A stretch of DNA of 64,000 nt from Xanthomonas sacchari (GCF_040529065.1 NZ_CP132343.1:2356001-2420000), one strand, 5' to 3'; counted from the stretch's first letter, positions 1 to 9,695 are shown. Notes: generated by a model not told the origin, from the letters alone. A program made the numbers and translations.

Positions 1-1013
1 AACACGCCGGGCGCGGTCTCGGCGATGTGGCCCTTGCGGATCAGCGCGTTGCGCCGCCGTGCGAGCGCCTGCAGGAAGCGGCTGTAGCGCTGCGGCGAGC
101 GGTAGCGCTGCGTGGCGACGGCCAGGGTCAGCACCAGGATCAGCAGTTCCAGCGCCAGGAAGATCACGTACATGGTCATCGACCTGGCCGACAGCAGGAA
201 CACGAAGATGCCGGGGTTGGCGCTCAGGAACAGGCGGATGAACCACGCCCAGAAGCCGCCACGTGCGGTGTCCTGCACCAGTTCCTCGGGCTTGCCCGCC
301 AGGCGTGGGTGCAGCCGCAGCAGGCGCCTGCGCAGGATGCCAGTCCAGGCACTGCGCAGCGGCAGCAGCAGCCACACCAGCACCAGCAGGCCCACCCAGG
401 CGATGGCGCCGCGCCGCCAGTGCATGCCGTCGTCGGCCGGTTGCGCCAGTTCGGCGACGGCTTCGGGATCCTGCGCCGCGGCGCGGCCCATGAAGTCGAA
501 GGCGGCCACGATGGCGTCGGCGGTGTCGCCCTGGCGCAGGCGCGGGGCCAGGTAATCGTCCAGCGCGTGCCGCGCGACCAAGTCGGGCAGCACGCCTTCC
601 AGGCCGTAGCCGACCTCGAAGCGCAAACGCCGGTCCTGCATCGCCAGCACCAGCAGCAGGCCGTTGTCCGTGCCCTTCTGACCGAGCCGCCAGGTGCGGA
701 AGGCGCGCTCGGCCAGGCGCTCGATCGGTTCGTCCTGCAGCGATGGCACGATGTAGACCGCGCCCCAGATGTGCTGGCGCTCGCGCAGGCGCTGCAGCGC
801 CGCGTTGATCCGCTGCGTGTCCTCCGCGCTGAGCGTGCCGGCGGGATCGACCACGTTCGGCGTGTAGGGTGGAATGGCGACGGCGCCGCGGCCGAGCGCC
901 GGCCACAGCAGCAGGGCCAGGAGCAGCAGCGTACCGAGCCGGAACGGCGCCCAGGTGCGCAGTGTGTCGGGGCTGCGGCGCGGGGTGGTGACGTGTGGAC
1001 GCTGCTTGCGCAT
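1..1013 (-). CDS. TPM-domain membrane protein (YgcG-like), 3' end cut by window edge
   Basis: The start codon lies at 1013 and the frame stays open to base 1, giving 337 codons of an incomplete protein. A basic N-terminus is followed by a hydrophobic segment around residues 28-42 that could be a signal peptide or anchor. From about residue 50 (YTPNVVDPAGTLS) comes a TPM domain with typical elements: the GAVYIVPSL strand, WRLGQKGTDNGLLL and FEVGYGLEGVLPD. At least two further hydrophobic segments follow in the C-terminal half. TPM domains in related proteins are extracytoplasmic; roles in photosystem repair (plants) and respiratory complex assembly have been reported, but no activity can be assigned here. 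It starts 3 nt after the racemase gene stop, so the two are probably co-transcribed. Confidence 0.8.
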   Translation of the reverse strand, partial: MRKQRPHVTTPRRSPDTLRTWAPFRLGTLLLLALLLWPALGRGAVAIPPYTPNVVDPAGTLSAEDTQRINAALQRLRERQHIWGAVYIVPSLQDEPIERLAERAFRTWRLGQKGTDNGLLLVLAMQDRRLRFEVGYGLEGVLPDLVARHALDDYLAPRLRQGDTADAIVAAFDFMGRAAAQDPEAVAELAQPADDGMHWRRGAIAWVGLLVLVWLLLPLRSAWTGILRRRLLRLHPRLAGKPEELVQDTARGGFWAWFIRLFLSANPGIFVFLLSARSMTMYVIFLALELLILVLTLAVATQRYRSPQRYSRFLQALARRRNALIRKGHIAETAPGV

Positions 1014-1015
1014 CG

Positions 1016-1705
1016 CTAGGCCAGGCTGTGCAGGGCCGCGGCCCGCGCGTGCAGCACGGTCGTGTCGAACAGCGGCACCGCCGCATCGGCGGGGCCGACC
1101 AGCAAGCCGATCTCGGTGCACCCCAGGATCACCGCCTCGGCGCCCTGCGCCTGCAGCCCCGCGATCACCTCGCGGTAGCGCAGCCGCGACGACGTCTGCA
1201 CCACGCCCTGGCACAGTTCCTCGTAGATGATGCGGTGCACGTCCTCGCGCGCCGGCGCATCCGGGATCAGCACCTCGAAGCCGCGCCGCTGCAATCGTTC
1301 GCGGTAGAACGCCTGCTCCATGGTGAAGCGGGTGCCGAGCAGACCGACGCGGACGATGCCGGCGGCCTGCAGCGCATCGGCGGTGGCATCGGCGATGTGC
1401 AGCAGCGGCAGCGGCACTGCGGCGGCGATCGCGTCGGCGACGCAGTGCATGGTGTTGGTGCACAACACCAGGAAATCGGCGCCGCCGGCCTGCAGTGCGC
1501 GCGCCGACGCCGCCAGTGCGGCGCCGGCCGCATTCCAGTCGCCGTCGCGCTGGTACTGCGCGATCTCGTGGAAGTCCACGCTGTGCAGCAGCAGCTTGGC
1601 CGAATGCAGCCCGCCCAGCTGTGCGCGCACCTTCTCGTTGATGTGCCGGTAGTAGGGCAGGGTGGATTCCCAGCTCATGCCGCCGATCATGCCGATGGTC
1701 TTCAT
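1016..1705 (-). CDS. Aspartate/glutamate racemase family protein
   Basis: A 229-residue protein beginning MKTIGMIGGMSWEST, the hallmark N-terminus of the YgeA/aspartate racemase family. These PLP-independent racemases use two cysteines as the acid/base pair. Both are present: C82 in LCTNTMH and C196 in ILGCTEIG. Length fits the family (about 230). Substrate is probably Asp, Glu or a related amino acid; it cannot be fixed from sequence. It ends 3 nt before the TPM gene begins. A role in supplying D-amino acids for the wall would fit murB two genes upstream, but that is inference. Confidence 0.88.
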   Translation of the reverse strand: MKTIGMIGGMSWESTLPYYRHINEKVRAQLGGLHSAKLLLHSVDFHEIAQYQRDGDWNAAGAALAASARALQAGGADFLVLCTNTMHCVADAIAAAVPLPLLHIADATADALQAAGIVRVGLLGTRFTMEQAFYRERLQRRGFEVLIPDAPAREDVHRIIYEELCQGVVQTSSRLRYREVIAGLQAQGAEAVILGCTEIGLLVGPADAAVPLFDTTVLHARAAALHSLA

Positions 1706-1782
1706 CCTGGGTCGCTTGCTGCCGTCTTGAGTGCGCGAGGATGGTAGCGGCATCGGCCACACGCAGCGACCGCGCGTGGCAC

Positions 1783-2691
1783 TCAGGCGTCCAGCGTCGG
1801 GGGCGTGCCGGCGCCGGCGCGTGCCGCGCGCCGCGCCAGCACCGCCTCGCGATGGGCGATGTAGGCGTTGGCGCCGAGGATCACCACTGCGCCGAGTACG
1901 GTGCCGCCGTCCGGTGTTTCGTCGAACAGCCACCAGCCGAACAGCGCCACCAACGGCAGTTGGGTGAAGCTGATCGGGGTCAGTGCGGAGACCTCGCCGA
2001 GGCGCAGCGCGTGCGTCCACAGCAACTGGCCGAGGGTGCCGAACAGGCCGGTGGCCAGCAGCCACAGCCAGTCGATGCCCTGCGGCCAGCGCCACACGAA
2101 CAGCGCCGGCAGCAGCGACATCGGTACCCAGAACGCGTAGGTGTAGAACACCACCGTGTTGGCGGCGTCCACCCGCGCCAGTTGCTTGATCTGGATCGCG
2201 ACCAGGGCGCTCATCACCGCCGCCAGTACCGCCACCAGGGTGCCGGGGCTGAACGCGGCGGCGCCGGGGCGCACGATCAGCAGCACCCCGACGAAGCCGC
2301 ACAGCACCGCCAGCCAGCGCCGCAGGCGCACCGTCTCGCCCAGCCACAGCGCGGCGGCCAGGGTCGCGAACAGTGGGGTGGAGTAGGACAGGGCGATCGC
2401 CTGCGACAGCGGCAGATGGCCGATCGCCCAGAACCCGGCCAGCATCGACACCAGGCCGATCGCGGTGCGCAGCAGGTAACGCGGCAGTTGCGCGGTCCGC
2501 GGCCATGGCCGGCCCGGGCGCAGCAGCATCGGCAACAGGAACAGCAGGCCGAACAGGTTGCGGAAGAACGCGATCTGCAGCGTGGACAGCTGCGCCGAGG
2601 CCAGCCGGATCGCGACGACCATCAGCCCGAAGGCCATCGTACTGGCCAGCATCAGCAGCGCCGCGCGCAGCGGCGTGGGCGCGCTTACCAC
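1783..2691 (-). CDS. EamA/DMT-family permease
   Basis: A 302-residue, very hydrophobic protein with about ten membrane segments arranged as two EamA repeats, the layout of drug/metabolite transporters (RhaT/YdcZ-type exporters). Cues include the [13 protein letters not shown] and [19 protein letters not shown] stretches of repeat one and the [17 protein letters not shown] stretch of repeat two. I chose the GTG start at 2691, which overlaps the end of murB by 7 nt; the next candidate is an ATG about 14 codons in. The exported substrate is unknown. It sits in the murB-pyrD transcription unit. Confidence 0.85.
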   Translation of the reverse strand: MVSAPTPLRAALLMLASTMAFGLMVVAIRLASAQLSTLQIAFFRNLFGLLFLLPMLLRPGRPWPRTAQLPRYLLRTAIGLVSMLAGFWAIGHLPLSQAIALSYSTPLFATLAAALWLGETVRLRRWLAVLCGFVGVLLIVRPGAAAFSPGTLVAVLAAVMSALVAIQIKQLARVDAANTVVFYTYAFWVPMSLLPALFVWRWPQGIDWLWLLATGLFGTLGQLLWTHALRLGEVSALTPISFTQLPLVALFGWWLFDETPDGGTVLGAVVILGANAYIAHREAVLARRAARAGAGTPPTLDA

Positions 2692-3728
2692 TGCGTGCCG
2701 ACGATACGCGGTTCCGGCTCCAGGATGACGCCGAAGCGCTCGCCCACCGAGGCGGTGATGCGCCGTGCCAGCGCCAGCAGTTCGGCACCGCTGGCCTGGC
2801 CGTGGTTGACCAGCACCAGCGCGTGCGCGGCGGACACGCCGGCATCGCCGTCGCGGTAGCCCTTCCAGCCGCAGGCCTCGATCAGCCACGCCGCCGACAG
2901 CTTGCGCTGGCTGTCGTCGTCGCCGGGAAACACCGGCAGCGCCGGGTACTCGTGCTGCAGCGCCAGCGCCTGTTCCAGCGGCAGCAGCGGGTTCTTGAAG
3001 AAGCTGCCGGCGTTGCCGAGCACGTCCGGGTCGGGCAGCTTGCGCCGGCGGATGTTGATCACCGCCTGGGCCACGTCGGGCGCACCGGGGGTGGCGATGC
3101 CCATCGCCTGCAGTTCCTCGCCGATGCCGGCGTAGTCCAGGCGCAGCGCGTGCAGCCGCGGCAGGTTGAACTCCACCGCGGCGATCAGGTAGCGGTCGGG
3201 CTGGCGCTTGAACAGGCTGTCGCGGTAGCCGAACTCGCAGGCGGCCGCGTCCAGCCGCACGAAGCGCGCATCGGCGCGGTCGTAGGCCTCGACCACGTGC
3301 ACGAACTCGCCCATCTGCGCGCCGTAGGCGCCGATGTTCTGGATCGGCGCGGCGCCGACCGTGCCCGGGATCAGCGCCAGGTTCTCCAGGCCGGACAGGC
3401 CTTGCGCCAGCGACCACATCACCAGCTCGTGCCAGCCCACGCCGGCGCCGGCGCGGACGATGGCGTAATCGGCGCGGTGCTCCAGGGTGTCGATGCTGCG
3501 GTTGGCGAAGCACAGCACCACCCCGGGCGCGTCGCCGGCGAACAGCATGTTGCTGCCGCTGCCCAGCGGCAGCAGCGCGGCGCCGGCCAGTTCCGGCGCC
3601 AGCAGCGCCTCGGGCAGCGCCTCGGGCGCGAAGATCTGCAGCAGCCACGGTGCCTGCGCGGCGACGTGGAAGGTGTTGAGCGCCTGCAGCGGCGCCTGCG
3701 CGGTGAGCGACCAGGCCGTCGTGCTCAT
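2685..3728 (-). CDS. murB: UDP-N-acetylenolpyruvoylglucosamine reductase (MurB, type I)
   Basis: FAD enzyme that reduces UDP-GlcNAc-enolpyruvate with NADPH to UDP-MurNAc, the second committed step of peptidoglycan precursor synthesis in the cytoplasm. The 347-residue protein carries the FAD loop [13 protein letters not shown] near residue 50, the [17 protein letters not shown] motif, the catalytic serine in NAGSFFKNP and the terminal glutamate in [10 protein letters not shown]. Size and the inserted middle region match the E. coli type I form. ATG at 3728 forms a 4-nt ATGA overlap with the pyrD stop, so translation is probably coupled. Confidence 0.95.
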   Translation of the reverse strand: MSTTAWSLTAQAPLQALNTFHVAAQAPWLLQIFAPEALPEALLAPELAGAALLPLGSGSNMLFAGDAPGVVLCFANRSIDTLEHRADYAIVRAGAGVGWHELVMWSLAQGLSGLENLALIPGTVGAAPIQNIGAYGAQMGEFVHVVEAYDRADARFVRLDAAACEFGYRDSLFKRQPDRYLIAAVEFNLPRLHALRLDYAGIGEELQAMGIATPGAPDVAQAVINIRRRKLPDPDVLGNAGSFFKNPLLPLEQALALQHEYPALPVFPGDDDSQRKLSAAWLIEACGWKGYRDGDAGVSAAHALVLVNHGQASGAELLALARRITASVGERFGVILEPEPRIVGTQW

Positions 3729-4780
3729 GGCGCGACCACGTCCCCGCGGCTGGGCGCTTCGCGGCGCCGGCGCATCGCCTCGACGCACTCGCCGATCAGC
3801 TCCGGACCGCGGAACACCAGCCCGCTGTAGCACTGCACCAGGGCCGCACCGGCGGCCATCTTCGCCACCGCGTCGGCGCCGGAGAGGATGCCGCCGACAC
3901 CGATCAGGGGGATGCTCTCGGGCAGGCGCGCGCGCAGCCGGCGCAGCACCAGGGTGGACTGGCCCAGCAGGGGCGCGCCGGACAGGCCGCCGCTTTCGGC
4001 GCCCAGCGGCTCTTGCTCCAGGCCGGGCCGGGCGACGGTGGTATTGGTGGCGATCACCCCGTCCACCTGCAGGTCCGACAGCACCCGCGCCGCCGCGTCG
4101 ATGTCGCTGTCGCTCAGGTCCGGCGCCACCTTGACCAGCATCGGCACGCGCTTGCCATGGCGCGCGGCCAGCGCTTCCTGCGCCTCGCGCAGCCGCGCGA
4201 TCAGCTGCCGCAGCGCCTGTTCTTCCTGCAGTTCGCGCAGGCCGGCGGTGTTGGGCGAGGAGATGTTGACGGTGACGTAGTCGGCCAGCGCGTAGACCTT
4301 CTCCAGGCAGTGCAGGTAGTCGGACGCGGCGTCCTCGTTCGGGGTGTCCTTGTTCTTGCCGATGTTGATGCCGAGCAGGCCGCGCCGGCGCCGCGCGCGT
4401 TCGACGTTGCGCACCAGCGCGTCCACGCCCAGGTTGTTGAAGCCCATGCGGTTGATCACTGCCTGCTGCCGTGGCAGGCGGAACATGCGCGGCTGCGGAT
4501 TGCCGGCCTGCGCGCGCGGGGTGACCGTGCCGATCTCGACGAAGCCGAAGCCCAGCGCCAGCAACGCGTCGATGTGCTCGCCGTTCTTGTCCAGGCCCGC
4601 GGCCAGTCCGACCGGATTGGGAAACTCCAGGCCGAAGGCGCGCGTGGGCATCGGTGCGATCGTGCGCGCCAGCAACGGATTGGTGCCGGTGCGGTAGGCC
4701 AGTTCGATCGCGCGCAGGCCCAGTGCGTGGGCGCGCTCGGCGTCGAAGGCGAACAGGAACGGTCGGGCGAGGGAATACAT
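3725..4780 (-). CDS. pyrD: Dihydroorotate dehydrogenase, class 2 (quinone-linked)
   Basis: Fourth step of pyrimidine synthesis: dihydroorotate to orotate, with electrons passed to membrane quinone. The 351-residue protein has the class 2 N-terminal amphipathic helix region ([19 protein letters not shown]), the FMN barrel motif [21 protein letters not shown], the catalytic serine in [12 protein letters not shown], and TNTTVARPG. The C-terminal [12 protein letters not shown] binds FMN phosphate. Length equals the E. coli class 2 type. Start ATG 4780 is 8 nt after the methyltransferase stop. Confidence 0.95.
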   Translation of the reverse strand: MYSLARPFLFAFDAERAHALGLRAIELAYRTGTNPLLARTIAPMPTRAFGLEFPNPVGLAAGLDKNGEHIDALLALGFGFVEIGTVTPRAQAGNPQPRMFRLPRQQAVINRMGFNNLGVDALVRNVERARRRRGLLGINIGKNKDTPNEDAASDYLHCLEKVYALADYVTVNISSPNTAGLRELQEEQALRQLIARLREAQEALAARHGKRVPMLVKVAPDLSDSDIDAAARVLSDLQVDGVIATNTTVARPGLEQEPLGAESGGLSGAPLLGQSTLVLRRLRARLPESIPLIGVGGILSGADAVAKMAAGAALVQCYSGLVFRGPELIGECVEAMRRRREAPSRGDVVAP

Positions 4781-4788
4781 GGCGTGGC

Positions 4789-5562
4789 TCAGGTCAGCGT
4801 CCCGGCGAAGGCGCGGGTGCGGTAATGGAACGCGACGACGCCGTCGCGCTGGTGCCGGTCGAACAATGCACGCAACGCCTCCAGCATCGGCGCGTGGCGC
4901 GGGTGGCCGGGCAGCGGCGCGTAGGAGGACGACAGCAGGCGACCGCGCAGCGCCTCGAAGTCCATGCGCTGTTCGTTGGGGAACTGCGCGGTGCCGCGCA
5001 GGCCGTCGCCGAACCAGCGCTGCATGGTGGCATCGTCGTGGTAGCGCTCGGCCACCGCGCTGTAGTCGGTGCCGTACTCCAGCAGCAATTGCTCGTAGCC
5101 TTCCAGGAACGGCGTGGCGTCGAGCAGGCGCGAGTTCCAGTAGACCAGCGCCAGGCCGCCGGGGCGCAGCACCCGCGCCCATTCGCGGCGCACCGCCTCC
5201 AGGTCGAACCAGTGGAAGGCCTGTGCGGCGCTGATCAGGTCGACGCTGGCGTCGGCCAGGGTGGTGGCTTCGGCGCTGCCGTCGATGGCGCGGAACCCCG
5301 GCTGGTCCCGCAGCAATTCCTCGGCGGCCGCGCGCATCGCCGCGTTCGGCTCCACTGCCAGGGTCGGGTGCCCGGCCTGCAGGAACAGGCGGGTGGAGAT
5401 CCCGGTGCCGGCGCCGATGTCGGCGACCAGCGCGTCGCGGGCCACGCCCAGCTCGCCGTGCACCCAGTCGAGCAGGGCCGGCGGATAGCTGGGGCGGTAG
5501 CGCACGTAATCGGCGACGCGGTCGCTGAAGCGCTCGCGCGGCGCGGCGGCGTCCCGGCTCAC
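4789..5562 (-). CDS. SAM-dependent class I methyltransferase
   Basis: A 257-residue Rossmann methyltransferase. Motif I is [11 protein letters not shown] near residue 48, followed by [10 protein letters not shown] (motif II, ribose-binding acidic residue) and the post-I region [15 protein letters not shown], typical of the Methyltransf_11/UbiE-like group that includes YafE-like proteins. The GTG start at 5562 overlaps the previous stop as GTGA, which I prefer over an in-frame ATG 21 nt upstream that would lie inside the preceding gene. Substrate unknown. Confidence 0.82.
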   Translation of the reverse strand: MSRDAAAPRERFSDRVADYVRYRPSYPPALLDWVHGELGVARDALVADIGAGTGISTRLFLQAGHPTLAVEPNAAMRAAAEELLRDQPGFRAIDGSAEATTLADASVDLISAAQAFHWFDLEAVRREWARVLRPGGLALVYWNSRLLDATPFLEGYEQLLLEYGTDYSAVAERYHDDATMQRWFGDGLRGTAQFPNEQRMDFEALRGRLLSSSYAPLPGHPRHAPMLEALRALFDRHQRDGVVAFHYRTRAFAGTLT

Positions 5563-5840
5563 GACTGGGTGCTGGCGAACCACGCCAGCCCGCCGAAGAA
5601 CAGCACGAAGGCCAGCAGCGCCAGCATGGCCAGGACCACCGCGGCCCAGCCCAGGATCAGCCCGCCCACGGCCAGGCCGTCGCCCTGGAAACGCTGCGGC
5701 TCGCGGCGGATCTGCGCGCGCGCCAGGTGCCCGGTGACGATCGCGCCGAGGCTGCCCAGCACCGGCATCAGGGTCCAGCCGAGGATGCCGGCGATCAGGC
5801 TGACCACCGCCAGGGAATTGGTTTCGCGAACGGTGCTCAT
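5559..5840 (-). CDS. Small DUF4190-like membrane protein
   Basis: A 93-residue protein with two hydrophobic segments ([20 protein letters not shown] and [21 protein letters not shown]) separated by a [19 protein letters not shown] linker. This two-helix hairpin with a central GH.A..QI motif is the DUF4190 pattern. Function is not established for the family. It is translationally coupled to the downstream methyltransferase (GTGA overlap). Confidence 0.75.
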   Translation of the reverse strand: MSTVRETNSLAVVSLIAGILGWTLMPVLGSLGAIVTGHLARAQIRREPQRFQGDGLAVGGLILGWAAVVLAMLALLAFVLFFGGLAWFASTQS

Positions 5841-5937
5841 CTGGACTCCTCGTGCGAGCAAGGCGGCATGCGCCAGGTGGACGCGCGCTTGCGCAGGATG
5901 GGCGAATTATCCCAGAAGCGCGCCTGGCGTGCGCCGC

Positions 5938-6678
5938 TCATACGGGCATGCGCCCGTGCCGCAAGGCATGCGCCCAGTGCGGCTGGCCGTTGCGCTCGGC
6001 CTGCGCGGCGGCGCTGGCGTGGTCGTAGTCGATCGCGTGCAACTGCGCGTGCCACTGGCCGTCGCGGTATTCCAGCACCGCGTAGCGCGCCTGCGGCGTG
6101 CCGGTTTCGACCCGGTGCGGTTGCGGCTGGGTCTCGGCGTAGGCGGGCAGGCCGACACTGCCGGGATTGCACAGCAGGCGCCCGTCGTCCAGGCGCAGCG
6201 TGCGTGGCAGGTGGCTGTGTCCGCACAGCACCAGCGCCGCGTGCGGGGCGTCGCCGAGCCGCTCGCGCACGCGCTGCGCATCGGCGGCGCGCAGCCGCGG
6301 CGGTTCCAGTTCGTCGAGCAGCCAACACAGGTCGTCGTGCGGCGTGCCATGGCACAGCAGCGCATGCGGCAACGACAGGGTCGGCGGCGATGCGGCCAGC
6401 CAGCGCCGCTGTGCCGGCGTCAGCTGCGCATGGGCATAGGCGTCGCTGGCGCCCATGGCCGTCGGTTCCAGTTCGCTCAACTGGCGCTCGTGGTTGCCGC
6501 GCACCGTGGGCAGCGCCAGCGGCATCAGCCGCGCGGCTGTTTCCTGCGGCCACAGCGGGCCGGAGACGATGTCGCCCAGATTGACGATCCGGTCCACGCC
6601 GCGCCGTCCGATATCCGCAAGCACGGCCTCCAGCGCGGGCAGGTTGCCGTGGATATCGGAGAGCGCGGCCAGACGCAT
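5938..6678 (-). CDS. Metallophosphoesterase (YfcE/calcineurin-like)
   Basis: A 246-residue protein with a compact calcineurin-like active site: LSDIHGN (metal ligands D and H) near residue 7, LGDIVSGP (D), VRGNHER (N, H), CHGTPHD and LCGHSHLPR (two H). The C-terminal GSVGLP motif is typical of the YfcE/MJ0936 subfamily, which are metal-dependent phosphodiesterases. The natural substrate is unknown. It begins 1 nt after the aldehyde dehydrogenase stop and so likely shares its transcript. Confidence 0.85.
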   Translation of the reverse strand: MRLAALSDIHGNLPALEAVLADIGRRGVDRIVNLGDIVSGPLWPQETAARLMPLALPTVRGNHERQLSELEPTAMGASDAYAHAQLTPAQRRWLAASPPTLSLPHALLCHGTPHDDLCWLLDELEPPRLRAADAQRVRERLGDAPHAALVLCGHSHLPRTLRLDDGRLLCNPGSVGLPAYAETQPQPHRVETGTPQARYAVLEYRDGQWHAQLHAIDYDHASAAAQAERNGQPHWAHALRHGRMPV

Positions 6679-6679
6679 C

Positions 6680-8212
6680 TTACAGATCGAACTTGATGCC
6701 CTGCGCCAGCGGCAGCGAATCGGAGTAGTTGATCGTGTTGGTCTGCCGGCGCATGTACACCTTCCACGCGTCCGAGCCGGATTCGCGGCCGCCGCCGGTG
6801 TCCTTCTCGCCGCCGAAGGCGCCGCCGATCTCGGCGCCGGAGGTGCCGATGTTGACGTTGGCGATGCCGCAGTCGCTGCCGGCCGCGGACAGGAACTTCT
6901 CCGCCGCCTTCAGGTTCTGGGTGAAGATCGACGAGGACAGGCCCTGCGGCACGCCGTTCTGCATGTCGATGGCCTCGTCCAGGGTGCTGTACTTCATCAC
7001 GTACAGGATCGGCGCGAAGGTCTCGTGCTGCACCACTTCATCGCTGTTCTTCAGGCCGGTGACGATGGCTGGCAGCACGAAGTTGCCAGGACGATCCAGC
7101 GCGGTGCCGCCGGTCTCGACGGTGCCGCCGGCGGCCTTGGCCCTGGCGATCGAGTCCAGGAACTGCTCGACCGCGCCGCGGCTGTTCAGCGGGCCCATCA
7201 GGTTGGCCGGGTCGGTGGGGTCGCCGATCTTGCCTTCGACCTGCTTGTAGGCCTTGACCAGGGTCGCCAGCACGGTGTCGTAGATCGATTCGTGCACGAT
7301 CAGGCGACGCGTGGTGGTGCAGCGCTGGCCGGCGGTGCCGACCGCGCCGAACACGATGCCGGGCACCGCCAGCTTCAGGTCGGCGCTCTCGTCGAGGATG
7401 ATCGCGTTGTTGCCGCCCAGCTCCAGCAGGCAGCGGCCCAGGCGGCGCGCGCACTTCTCGGCCACGACGCGGCCGACCTGGGTGGAGCCGGTGAAGCTGA
7501 TCAGCGGGATGCGGGTGTCCTCGACCAGGCGCTCGGACAGGGCGACGCCGGCATCGTTGATCAGGAAGAAGATGTCCGGGAAGCCGGCATCGCGCAGCGC
7601 GTCGTTGCAGATCTTCATCGACGCGATGGCGGTCAGCGGGGTCTTGTTGGACGGCTTCCAGATGCAGATGTCGCCGCAGATCGCCGCCAGGAACGCGTTC
7701 CAGCTCCACACCGCGACCGGAAAATTGAACGCGCTGATGATGCCGACCAGGCCCAGCGGCTGGTACTGCTCGTACATGCGGTGGCCGGGGCGCTCCGAGT
7801 GCAGGGTGTAGCCATAGAGCATGCGGCTCTGGCCGACCGCGAAATCGGCGATGTCGATCATCTCCTGCACTTCGCCGTCGCCTTCCGGCTTGCTCTTGCC
7901 CATTTCCAGCGCGACCAGCGAGCCCAGCGCGTCCTTGTGCTTGCGCAGCGCCTCGCCGCACAGCCGCACCGCCTCGCCGCGGCGCGGGGCCGGGGTGGTG
8001 CGCCAGATCTTGAACGCGGCCTGGGCGCGGGCGATCACCGTCTCGTAGTCCTGCTCGGTGGTGGCCTGCACCTCGGCGATGATGGCGTTGCTCGACGGGT
8101 TCAGCGGCTGCAGTACGCCGGCGCCGGTGGCGCTGGACCACTCGCCGTTGCCGAGATAGGTGCCGGAGTTGGTGGCGGCGAGGCCGAGCGCCTTGAGCAG
8201 GTCAGCGGACAT
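6680..8212 (-). CDS. amaB: ALDH7-family aldehyde dehydrogenase (probable alpha-aminoadipic semialdehyde dehydrogenase)
   Basis: A 510-residue NAD-dependent aldehyde dehydrogenase. Visible are the [11 protein letters not shown] segment, [18 protein letters not shown] (NAD fold), the catalytic glutamate in LELGGNNAI and the catalytic cysteine in [12 protein letters not shown]. Together with [19 protein letters not shown], these are the strongly conserved hallmarks of antiquitin-type ALDH7, the enzyme that oxidises 2-aminoadipate 6-semialdehyde in lysine catabolism (AmaB/Pcd). Substrate assignment is by family. Gene symbol is tentative. Confidence 0.85.
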   Translation of the reverse strand: MSADLLKALGLAATNSGTYLGNGEWSSATGAGVLQPLNPSSNAIIAEVQATTEQDYETVIARAQAAFKIWRTTPAPRRGEAVRLCGEALRKHKDALGSLVALEMGKSKPEGDGEVQEMIDIADFAVGQSRMLYGYTLHSERPGHRMYEQYQPLGLVGIISAFNFPVAVWSWNAFLAAICGDICIWKPSNKTPLTAIASMKICNDALRDAGFPDIFFLINDAGVALSERLVEDTRIPLISFTGSTQVGRVVAEKCARRLGRCLLELGGNNAIILDESADLKLAVPGIVFGAVGTAGQRCTTTRRLIVHESIYDTVLATLVKAYKQVEGKIGDPTDPANLMGPLNSRGAVEQFLDSIARAKAAGGTVETGGTALDRPGNFVLPAIVTGLKNSDEVVQHETFAPILYVMKYSTLDEAIDMQNGVPQGLSSSIFTQNLKAAEKFLSAAGSDCGIANVNIGTSGAEIGGAFGGEKDTGGGRESGSDAWKVYMRRQTNTINYSDSLPLAQGIKFDL

Positions 8213-8461
8213 GGAATCTCCTGGGTTCGTTGCGACAGGGAAGGCGACCGCAGGCGGGGGACGCGGGACGCGCGGCCGGCAATTTTAGCAGACCGCACGC
8301 AGCCGGCCGCTGCCGCTCGCCGGGCTGGGTGCCTTGTGAGCGCAAAAGCCCACCGGCGTGCCGGCGTGGCGGCTGCGCCACGTGCCTCGGCAGGCAAAGA
8401 GGGAGGACAGAGGGAGGGGGCGCTGCCGGCACGGGTGCCGCTGCCGCCGACATGAACGAAA

Positions 8462-8538
8462 TGGTGACCCCGGCGCGATTCGAACGCACGACCTGTCCCT
8501 TAGGAGGGGACCGCTCTATCCAGCTGAGCTACGGGGCC
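8462..8538 (-). tRNA. tRNA-Arg, anticodon CCU
   Basis: On the minus strand a 77-nt cloverleaf reads from 8538 to 8462. The acceptor stem GGCCCCG pairs with CGGGGTC (one G-U), the D arm contains AGCTCAGCTGGATAGAG, the anticodon stem GTCCC/GGGAC encloses loop CTCCTAA (anticodon CCT, reading AGG), and the T arm has GTTCGAATC. CCA is encoded. Such tRNA genes are frequent integrase targets, but no integrase or repeated 3' end is visible next to it. Confidence 0.95.
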
Positions 8539-8890
8539 ATTGGCCTGCGGGGGATTCTACGACGCTGAATCGCGCGTTGTCGCCCCGGCCTGCAATAACG
8601 TCCTCTACACCTTGTGCCGACGCGGGCTGAGCATCGCCCTGCGTAGGCTGCGGACGTCGGCCACTGCGTCTGGCGGCGATTCGCGCTGCGATCCCGCGTT
8701 GTTGCAGGGGCGACACATGACGGACGCAGTCGCGTCCGCCACGTCCGCTACAAGCGTCCCGACCGCAGTTCCTGCGGCGGGACGATCGCCGCCGCGCATC
8801 GGCGGTCCTGGTCGCTGCGGGCTGGCGTGATCGCCGGTTGTCCGGCATGACCGCAGCGATTCCCACCCCTATGCGAAGCAGGAGTCACAG
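8539..8890. other. Intergenic region without recognised gene
   Basis: About 350 nt between the tRNA and the lipoprotein gene. Open frames exist on both strands, as expected at this GC content, but none has a recognisable protein pattern or a convincing ribosome binding site. The promoter of the tRNA and that of the lipoprotein gene must lie in or near it; I see no strong sigma-70 match. Confidence 0.4.
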
Positions 8891-9238
8891 ATGAAAACAG
8901 CAATGAAGATGGTCCTGGTCGGTTCGATGCTGGCTGCCCTGGCAGCGTGCAAGCGCGATGGCGACCAACCGGCCACCGATCCGAATGCGGCCAATCCGCC
9001 GGCCGCGGCCGATGGCAGCCCGGCAGGCGGCAGCACCGCTCCAGCAGGCAGTACCGCGCCGGCGGGCAGCACCAGTGGCGACGCCAGCGGCACCGCGACT
9101 GGCACCACCGGCACCGATGCCGGCCAGGGCACGATGCAGGGGCAGGACGGCACGTCGCCGACCACCCCGAAGGACCCGGCCAACCCTGATCCGCAGCAGC
9201 CGCCGCAGACGCCGCCGGCGGATCAGAAGCAGCAGTAA
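8891..9238 (+). CDS. Small low-complexity lipoprotein
   Basis: A 115-residue secreted lipoprotein. The N-terminus MKTAMKMVLVGSMLAALAAC ends in a lipobox (LAAC, Cys at 20). The rest is a disordered Gly/Ser/Thr/Ala/Pro-rich tail with short repeats (STAPAGSTAPAGST) ending in PQQPPQTPPADQKQQ. A clear ribosome site (AGGAG) lies 8 nt before the ATG and a rho-independent terminator follows at 9341, so it is a monocistronic gene. No function can be assigned; it looks like a flexible surface or periplasmic tether. Confidence 0.8.
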   Translation: MKTAMKMVLVGSMLAALAACKRDGDQPATDPNAANPPAAADGSPAGGSTAPAGSTAPAGSTSGDASGTATGTTGTDAGQGTMQGQDGTSPTTPKDPANPDPQQPPQTPPADQKQQ

Positions 9239-9340
9239 GGCTTGCGCAAGCGCGCGGCGCCACGGGCGTCGCGCGCTTGGTCGGTGCGCATCGTCCGGTA
9301 CGGGGCGCATCGGCATTTTCCGCGTGCTCGCTTGCGATGC

Positions 9341-9364
9341 AACCCGGCGCAACACCGGGTTTTT
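9341..9364 (+). terminator. Rho-independent terminator of the lipoprotein gene
   Basis: Perfect 7-bp stem AACCCGG/CCGGGTT with a 7-nt loop running directly into a T tract. It lies about 100 nt after the lipoprotein stop and separates it from the thr operon. Confidence 0.8.
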
Positions 9365-9440
9365 CGAGCTTTCGCGATAGTCACTTTTGCAACCGTCTTG
9401 TTCGGCCGCCTGGTCGATGCTGCGGTTGCACACGTGGCGC

Positions 9441-9468
9441 TTGACAGCGCCCCGGCGCATGATGTCCT
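9441..9468 (+). promoter_or_regulatory. Candidate sigma-70 promoter of the thr operon
   Basis: A perfect TTGACA at 9441-9446 is followed, with a 16-nt spacer, by a weak -10 TGTCCT at 9463-9468. Transcription would begin around 9475, almost at the ATG of the leader peptide (9478), so the leader may be translated from a leaderless or near-leaderless mRNA; no Shine-Dalgarno sequence is visible. The -10 match is poor, so the call is tentative. Confidence 0.45.
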
Positions 9469-9477
9469 CTTGCGTCC

Positions 9478-9612
9478 ATGCCTCTGGTCCACGCCCTCAT
9501 CGCCACCTCGCTTCCGCGCTCGCTTCGGCACGCGGCTGCGGTTGCTGCGGGCATTACCACCGGTATTACCACCCTCACCATTCGCCCGGTGCGGCCCGTC
9601 GTCTTCGTCTGA
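9478..9612 (+). CDS. thrL: thr operon leader (attenuation) peptide
   Basis: A 44-codon frame, ATG at 9478 and TGA at 9610, immediately before thrA. Residues 25-34 read ITTGITTLTI: five Thr and three Ile codons within ten, the pattern expected of a peptide whose translation senses charged tRNA-Thr and tRNA-Ile. Enteric thrL is likewise a Thr/Ile-rich peptide upstream of thrA. The control codons sit near the 3' end, followed by 10 codons and then by mutually exclusive hairpins (9627-9695). The N-terminal half (MPLVHALIATSLPRSLRHAA) is unremarkable; an alternative shorter start cannot be excluded. Confidence 0.7.
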   Translation: MPLVHALIATSLPRSLRHAAAVAAGITTGITTLTIRPVRPVVFV

Positions 9613-9626
9613 TCGTCGAACACCAC

Positions 9627-9695
9627 GGCCCCGCACCCGGATCAGGATGCGGGGGACACCCTCGGCCTGATGCGAGCGGGGCCTCCACTCCGAGG
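9627..9695 (+). promoter_or_regulatory. Attenuator-like alternative hairpins before thrA
   Basis: CCCCGCA (9629-9635) pairs perfectly with TGCGGGG (9648-9654). Overlapping this, GGCCCCGC (9627-9634) pairs perfectly with GCGGGGCC (9676-9683), so the two stems exclude each other. A third stem, CCTCGG (9660-9665) with CCGAGG (9690-9695), would bury the GAGG that is the only plausible ribosome site of thrA. No T tract follows any stem, so control may act on translation initiation or Rho access rather than by a classical intrinsic terminator. Confidence 0.5.

Noticed and set aside
27-1019. Long plus-strand frame rich in Gln, Arg and His
   Set aside because: It is the complement of the TPM-domain gene; composition is typical of antisense frames in high-GC DNA.
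8462-8538. tRNA-Arg as an attachment site of an integrated element
   Set aside because: No integrase gene and no second copy of the tRNA 3' end found nearby.
8540-8866. Small frames next to the tRNA-Arg
   Set aside because: No ribosome site or recognisable protein pattern; equal-quality frames on both strands.
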